Both the position numbers and the translations under genes were made by a program. Below the pieces are notes generated by a model, which did not search any database, was not told where the DNA came from, and was given only the letters and a program-made list of their open reading frames with translations. A DNA stretch of 8,206 nucleotides from Chloroflexota bacterium (GTDB taxonomy: Bacteria > Chloroflexota > Limnocylindria > Limnocylindrales > CSP1-4). This document shows, piece by piece, positions 6,324 to 8,206 of the stretch (positions are counted from its first letter, which is position 1; each line of letters opens with the position of its first letter). Location of the stretch: NCBI GenBank assembly GCA_025355255.1, contig JANYAA010000421.1, positions 1 through 8,206 of the forward strand, written 5' to 3'.

Positions 6324-7238
6324 TCACCCAGCGCCCCAGAGCTTGGCGATCCAGTACCCCAGCGCCACGGTCACCAGCAGCGAGTCAACCCGGTCAAGGA
6401 TCCCGCCAAACCCCGGCAGCCAGTGGCCCGTGTCCTTCACGCCCGCTTCGCGTTTCGCGGCGCTCTCTAGCAGGTCCCCCCAGAGCGAGCCCGCCGCCAC
6501 CAGCGGCACCAGCACCGCGCAGAACGGCGCGCCAAACGCGGGCACGATGGCCGGCAGGAACACGGCCAGCCCAAGCGCTGCGCCGATGATGTTGCCGAAG
6601 ACGCCTTCGCGGGTCTTGTTGGGCGAGAGGTTGGGCGCCAACTTGGTCTTGCCGAACTTCTTGCCGGCGACAAACGCGCCGACATCTGAAAACGCGCAGG
6701 CGACGGCCAGCGCCAGCACCAGCGCGATGCCCGCCTCGCCGTGCTCCACGCCTAGGGCCACGCCGTGGGCGAGCATGACGGAGATCAACGCCACACCCAC
6801 GGCGGCCATCCCCAGATCCCGGATGGCGCGCCCGGTGTTGGCCCTGATCACCGGCCAGAGCGCGCCCACCAGCACCAGCCCGCCGACGAGCCAGTAGGCA
6901 GCCGCAACGCCTCCAATGGCGATGGCGCCGATGATCACGATGTTGGCGCCCACGATGGCCACACGGTGGTGCATCGGCAGGCCAAACAGGCGGCCCCACT
7001 CAAGGAGCCCTGCCGCGCCGATGACGCCGAAGAGGATGGCCAGCCCCGCGACGCCCACCCGCGCCGCGATCAGGAGCAGGAGCCCCAGCACGGCATAGCT
7101 GCCAGCGCGCTCCAGCGCGGTCCGCGGCGTGAGCCCGGTGGTCTTGCCGCGCCTCGCCAGAGCAAACAGCGCCGCGACCACCAGCCCGAAGCCGGACCCG
7201 CCAAGCAGGACAACTGAAGCCGCGTCGAGCGGGCTCAA
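6324..7238 (-). CDS. Phosphatidate cytidylyltransferase (CdsA/YnbB-like)
   Basis: The product has 304 residues and is a multi-pass membrane protein. It is expected to make CDP-diacylglycerol from phosphatidate and CTP. The block FSDVGAFVAGKKFGK (183-197) followed by LSPNKTREG (204-212) matches the family core. The CDS signature runs from Ser259 to Asp285, with KR (262-263), KD (268-269), LPGFGGILDRVD (274-285). The usual HGG His is Phe277. The N-terminus with LTPRT..ERAGSYAVLGLLLL resembles E. coli YnbB rather than housekeeping CdsA. The start is TTG at 7238, overlapping the TGA of the upstream phosphatidyltransferase as TTGA, so translational coupling is likely; no good ribosome site is seen. 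The gene lies between a CDP-alcohol phosphatidyltransferase and PlsC, which gives the complete order acylate, activate, transfer. Confidence 0.92.
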   Translation of the reverse strand: MSPLDAASVVLLGGSGFGLVVAALFALARRGKTTGLTPRTALERAGSYAVLGLLLLIAARVGVAGLAILFGVIGAAGLLEWGRLFGLPMHHRVAIVGANIVIIGAIAIGGVAAAYWLVGGLVLVGALWPVIRANTGRAIRDLGMAAVGVALISVMLAHGVALGVEHGEAGIALVLALAVACAFSDVGAFVAGKKFGKTKLAPNLSPNKTREGVFGNIIGAALGLAVFLPAIVPAFGAPFCAVLVPLVAAGSLWGDLLESAAKREAGVKDTGHWLPGFGGILDRVDSLLVTVALGYWIAKLWGAG

Positions 7239-7837
7239 GGAAGGCGCCTGACGGCGGTGACGATCCGCTCAATCAGCGTGAGCGTGGTACCGACGAGGAG
7301 CACAGGGCCGAAGATGGCCCATGCCGTGGTGTCCGGCGCGGCAACCGCGGCCCAGACGCTGCAGACCACCAGGAGCGCCATGCGCCCGGGCTTCGAGAGG
7401 ATGCCGCCGTACAGCCGCTCGGCCCCGGCGGCCTTGGTGGTGATGCCGGTGTACGAGGCAAGCACGCCGGCCAGGAGCCCCAGCAGGACGATCCTCGCGT
7501 CGGCGCCGGGCAGGAACGCGACCGGTGCGATGAACGCGGTGTCCGCTAGACGGTCGCCCAGCTCGTTGAACAGCTCGCCGCGAGGGTGGATCTTGCCGGT
7601 CCGGCGTGCCAGGTTGCCGTCCAGCAGGTTGAGCAGGATGCGCACCGCGGCCAGCACCGGGATCGCCACGAGCAGGGCTGGTGCCCCGGGCGAGAGCAGC
7701 AGGCAGGCGCCGCCAATCAGCGCCACTGGAACTGCGGCCAGCGTGATCTGGTCTGGCGTCACGCCGGCGGCGGCGAGCCGGCCAACCAGCGGCACCAGCC
7801 TCGCGTTGATCGCCCCTTTGGTGGCGTACAGGTTCAC
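7235..7837 (-). CDS. CDP-alcohol phosphatidyltransferase family protein (YnbA-like)
   Basis: The product has 200 residues with several membrane helices. The family swaps CMP of a CDP-alcohol (usually CDP-diacylglycerol) for an alcohol headgroup. The signature is present as DGNLAR (73-78), then G87, N91, D95, with a further D99 in NELGDRLAD (91-99). In the extended motif D1xxD2G..AR..G..D3xxxD4, positions D1 and D3 are Asn70 and Asn91. E. coli YnbA, as I recall it, has the same LNxLDG and NExGD forms, so this is a YnbA-type trait. GTG 7837 is chosen because GGGGAG lies just upstream and NLYATKGAIN..LVPL aligns with the YnbA start; an upstream in-frame GTG at 7861 would add eight unlike residues. 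It is the first gene of the lipid operon, overlapping the cytidylyltransferase by the TTGA. The headgroup is unknown. Confidence 0.9.
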   Translation of the reverse strand: MNLYATKGAINARLVPLVGRLAAAGVTPDQITLAAVPVALIGGACLLLSPGAPALLVAIPVLAAVRILLNLLDGNLARRTGKIHPRGELFNELGDRLADTAFIAPVAFLPGADARIVLLGLLAGVLASYTGITTKAAGAERLYGGILSKPGRMALLVVCSVWAAVAAPDTTAWAIFGPVLLVGTTLTLIERIVTAVRRLP

Positions 7838-7875
7838 GCTGCTCCCCCATGGCGGACACACCCCCGCGTCGGGCG

Positions 7876-7904
7876 ATCCTGCCCTCGCACGTGCCGGGCG
7901 TCAA
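7876..7904 (-). promoter_or_regulatory. Candidate promoter for the lipid operon, with palindrome in the spacer
   Basis: Read on the minus strand, TTGACG (7899-7904) matches the -35 consensus at five of six bases. CAGGAT (7876-7881) is a weak -10 at a spacing of 17. The spacer contains a perfect 8-bp palindrome, GCACGTGC (7887-7894), which could be an operator. The position, about 40-65 bp before the phosphatidyltransferase start, fits. The poor -10 keeps confidence low. Confidence 0.35.
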
Positions 7905-7948
7905 CGGCCATCGCGCCCAATGCGTCTCGCCCGGCGTCGACCCAACCG

Positions 7949-7967
7949 AGGCGCCGCTCAGGCGCCT
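7949..7967 (-). terminator. Possible hairpin terminator at the vapC stop codon
   Basis: A perfect 7-bp stem, AGGCGCC/GGCGCCT, with a 5-base loop holds the TGA stop of the vapC gene in its loop. No run of T follows on the minus strand (CGGTTGGG), so it is at best a weak intrinsic terminator or an attenuating hairpin between vapC and the lipid operon. Confidence 0.3.
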
Positions 7968-8206
7968 GTCGCGTAACCCGCGAGCACCTCTGACAGGCGC
8001 CGCCCGCGGGCCGGTTCGGTGTGCAGCTCGATGTCAGTGAGGGCGAAATACCGACCCTTGAACAGGAGCGGCTCGCCCAGGTCTCGCGCCAGGGCGTAGG
8101 AGAAGCAGTCACCCATGTTGAGGCGGGCGGGATGGCCGGAGCCGCGCCCGAACTGCTGGTATGCGCTGCGGGCAAGGCGCGCCTGCGCGGGCGTGAGTGG
8201 GGCGAG
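7958..8206 (-). CDS. vapC: VapC-type PIN-domain ribonuclease toxin, C-terminal part (cut by window edge)
   Basis: The last 82 residues are visible, with the N-terminus beyond base 8206. The sequence has the PIN/VapC layout: [15 protein letters not shown], then [11 protein letters not shown] with the conserved acidic Asp33 (window numbering), then [16 protein letters not shown]. In this group the last segment usually reads LLFKG-(N/D)-D-F-xx-TDI; here the Asp before Phe is Tyr53, while Asp58 of TD is kept. VapC toxins cut RNA (often tRNA) and are held inactive by VapB, whose gene would be expected upstream, outside the window. It ends with TGA, 120 bp before the phosphatidyltransferase start, so it is probably a separate unit. 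Confidence 0.85.
   Translation of the reverse strand, partial: LAPLTPAQARLARSAYQQFGRGSGHPARLNMGDCFSYALARDLGEPLLFKGRYFALTDIELHTEPARGRRLSEVLAGYATGA

Noticed and set aside
5660..6589. 309-residue plus-strand ORF opposite plsC and cdsA
   Set aside because: Low-complexity Arg/Pro/Gln-rich translation, opposite genes with complete catalytic motifs.
7530..7630. Asn for Asp in the CDP-alcohol transferase signature as a sign of an inactive enzyme
   Set aside because: The same Asn positions are, to my recollection, present in E. coli YnbA, so this is better read as a subfamily feature.
1..8206. CRISPR array, tRNA, rRNA, insertion sequence or prophage attachment site
   Set aside because: No regularly spaced repeats, tRNA-like cloverleaf, transposase or terminal inverted repeats were seen on reading both strands.

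Overview
This is a GC-rich, gene-dense bacterial chromosome window with short intergenic gaps, GTG/TTG starts beside ATG starts, and strongly GC-biased third codon positions. The gene set (an SpoIIIAA/Ycf45-like ATPase with an R3H domain, a Glyoxalase_6-type VOC protein, VapC, Mrr) is compatible with Chloroflexota or a similar high-GC environmental lineage. That placement is an inference from gene content only.

Left part, + strand. The window opens inside a long R3H-domain ATPase (2-1690), whose Walker A part lies off the left edge. A 245-base intergenic region (1691-1935) holds several GTGAGC/GCTCAC elements and probably the promoter of a tight three-gene unit: an Mrr-family restriction-endonuclease homologue (1936-2850), a small VOC/glyoxalase-like protein (2855-3214) and a small multi-pass membrane protein (3220-3807). 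The Mrr homologue keeps the whole fold and the exact length of E. coli Mrr, but the three motif positions of its PD-(D/E)xK active site are changed (D to E, Q to R, K to G). It is probably a pseudo-nuclease.

Right part, - strand. Read from right to left, the order is: the C-terminal part of a VapC-type PIN toxin (cut by the window edge), a YnbA-like CDP-alcohol phosphatidyltransferase, a CdsA/YnbB-like cytidylyltransferase, a PlsC-like acyltransferase, a 3-hydroxyisobutyrate-dehydrogenase-family oxidoreductase, and two broken genes. The first broken gene is a short ORF ending like the C-terminus of an adenylate-forming ligase and carrying a frameshift. The second is a DUF3419/BtaA-like remnant (the family of diacylglycerol aminocarboxypropyl transferases) spread over three reading frames and missing its middle. 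The last remnant converges on the membrane-protein gene, and the two share a single CTAG for their stop codons.

How the genes fit together. PlsC makes phosphatidate, a CdsA-type enzyme activates it to CDP-diacylglycerol, and a CDP-alcohol phosphatidyltransferase attaches a headgroup. The three adjacent genes are therefore a self-contained phospholipid-headgroup module resembling the poorly understood E. coli ynbAB genes. The BtaA-like remnant would also have acted on diacylglycerol, so the downstream end looks like a decayed extension of a lipid operon. The most interesting points are the dead-looking Mrr, the YnbA-type phosphatidyltransferase with Asn at two of its four metal-site Asp positions, and the clustered gene decay at 3804-4671. 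I found no CRISPR array, rRNA, tRNA or insertion sequence.
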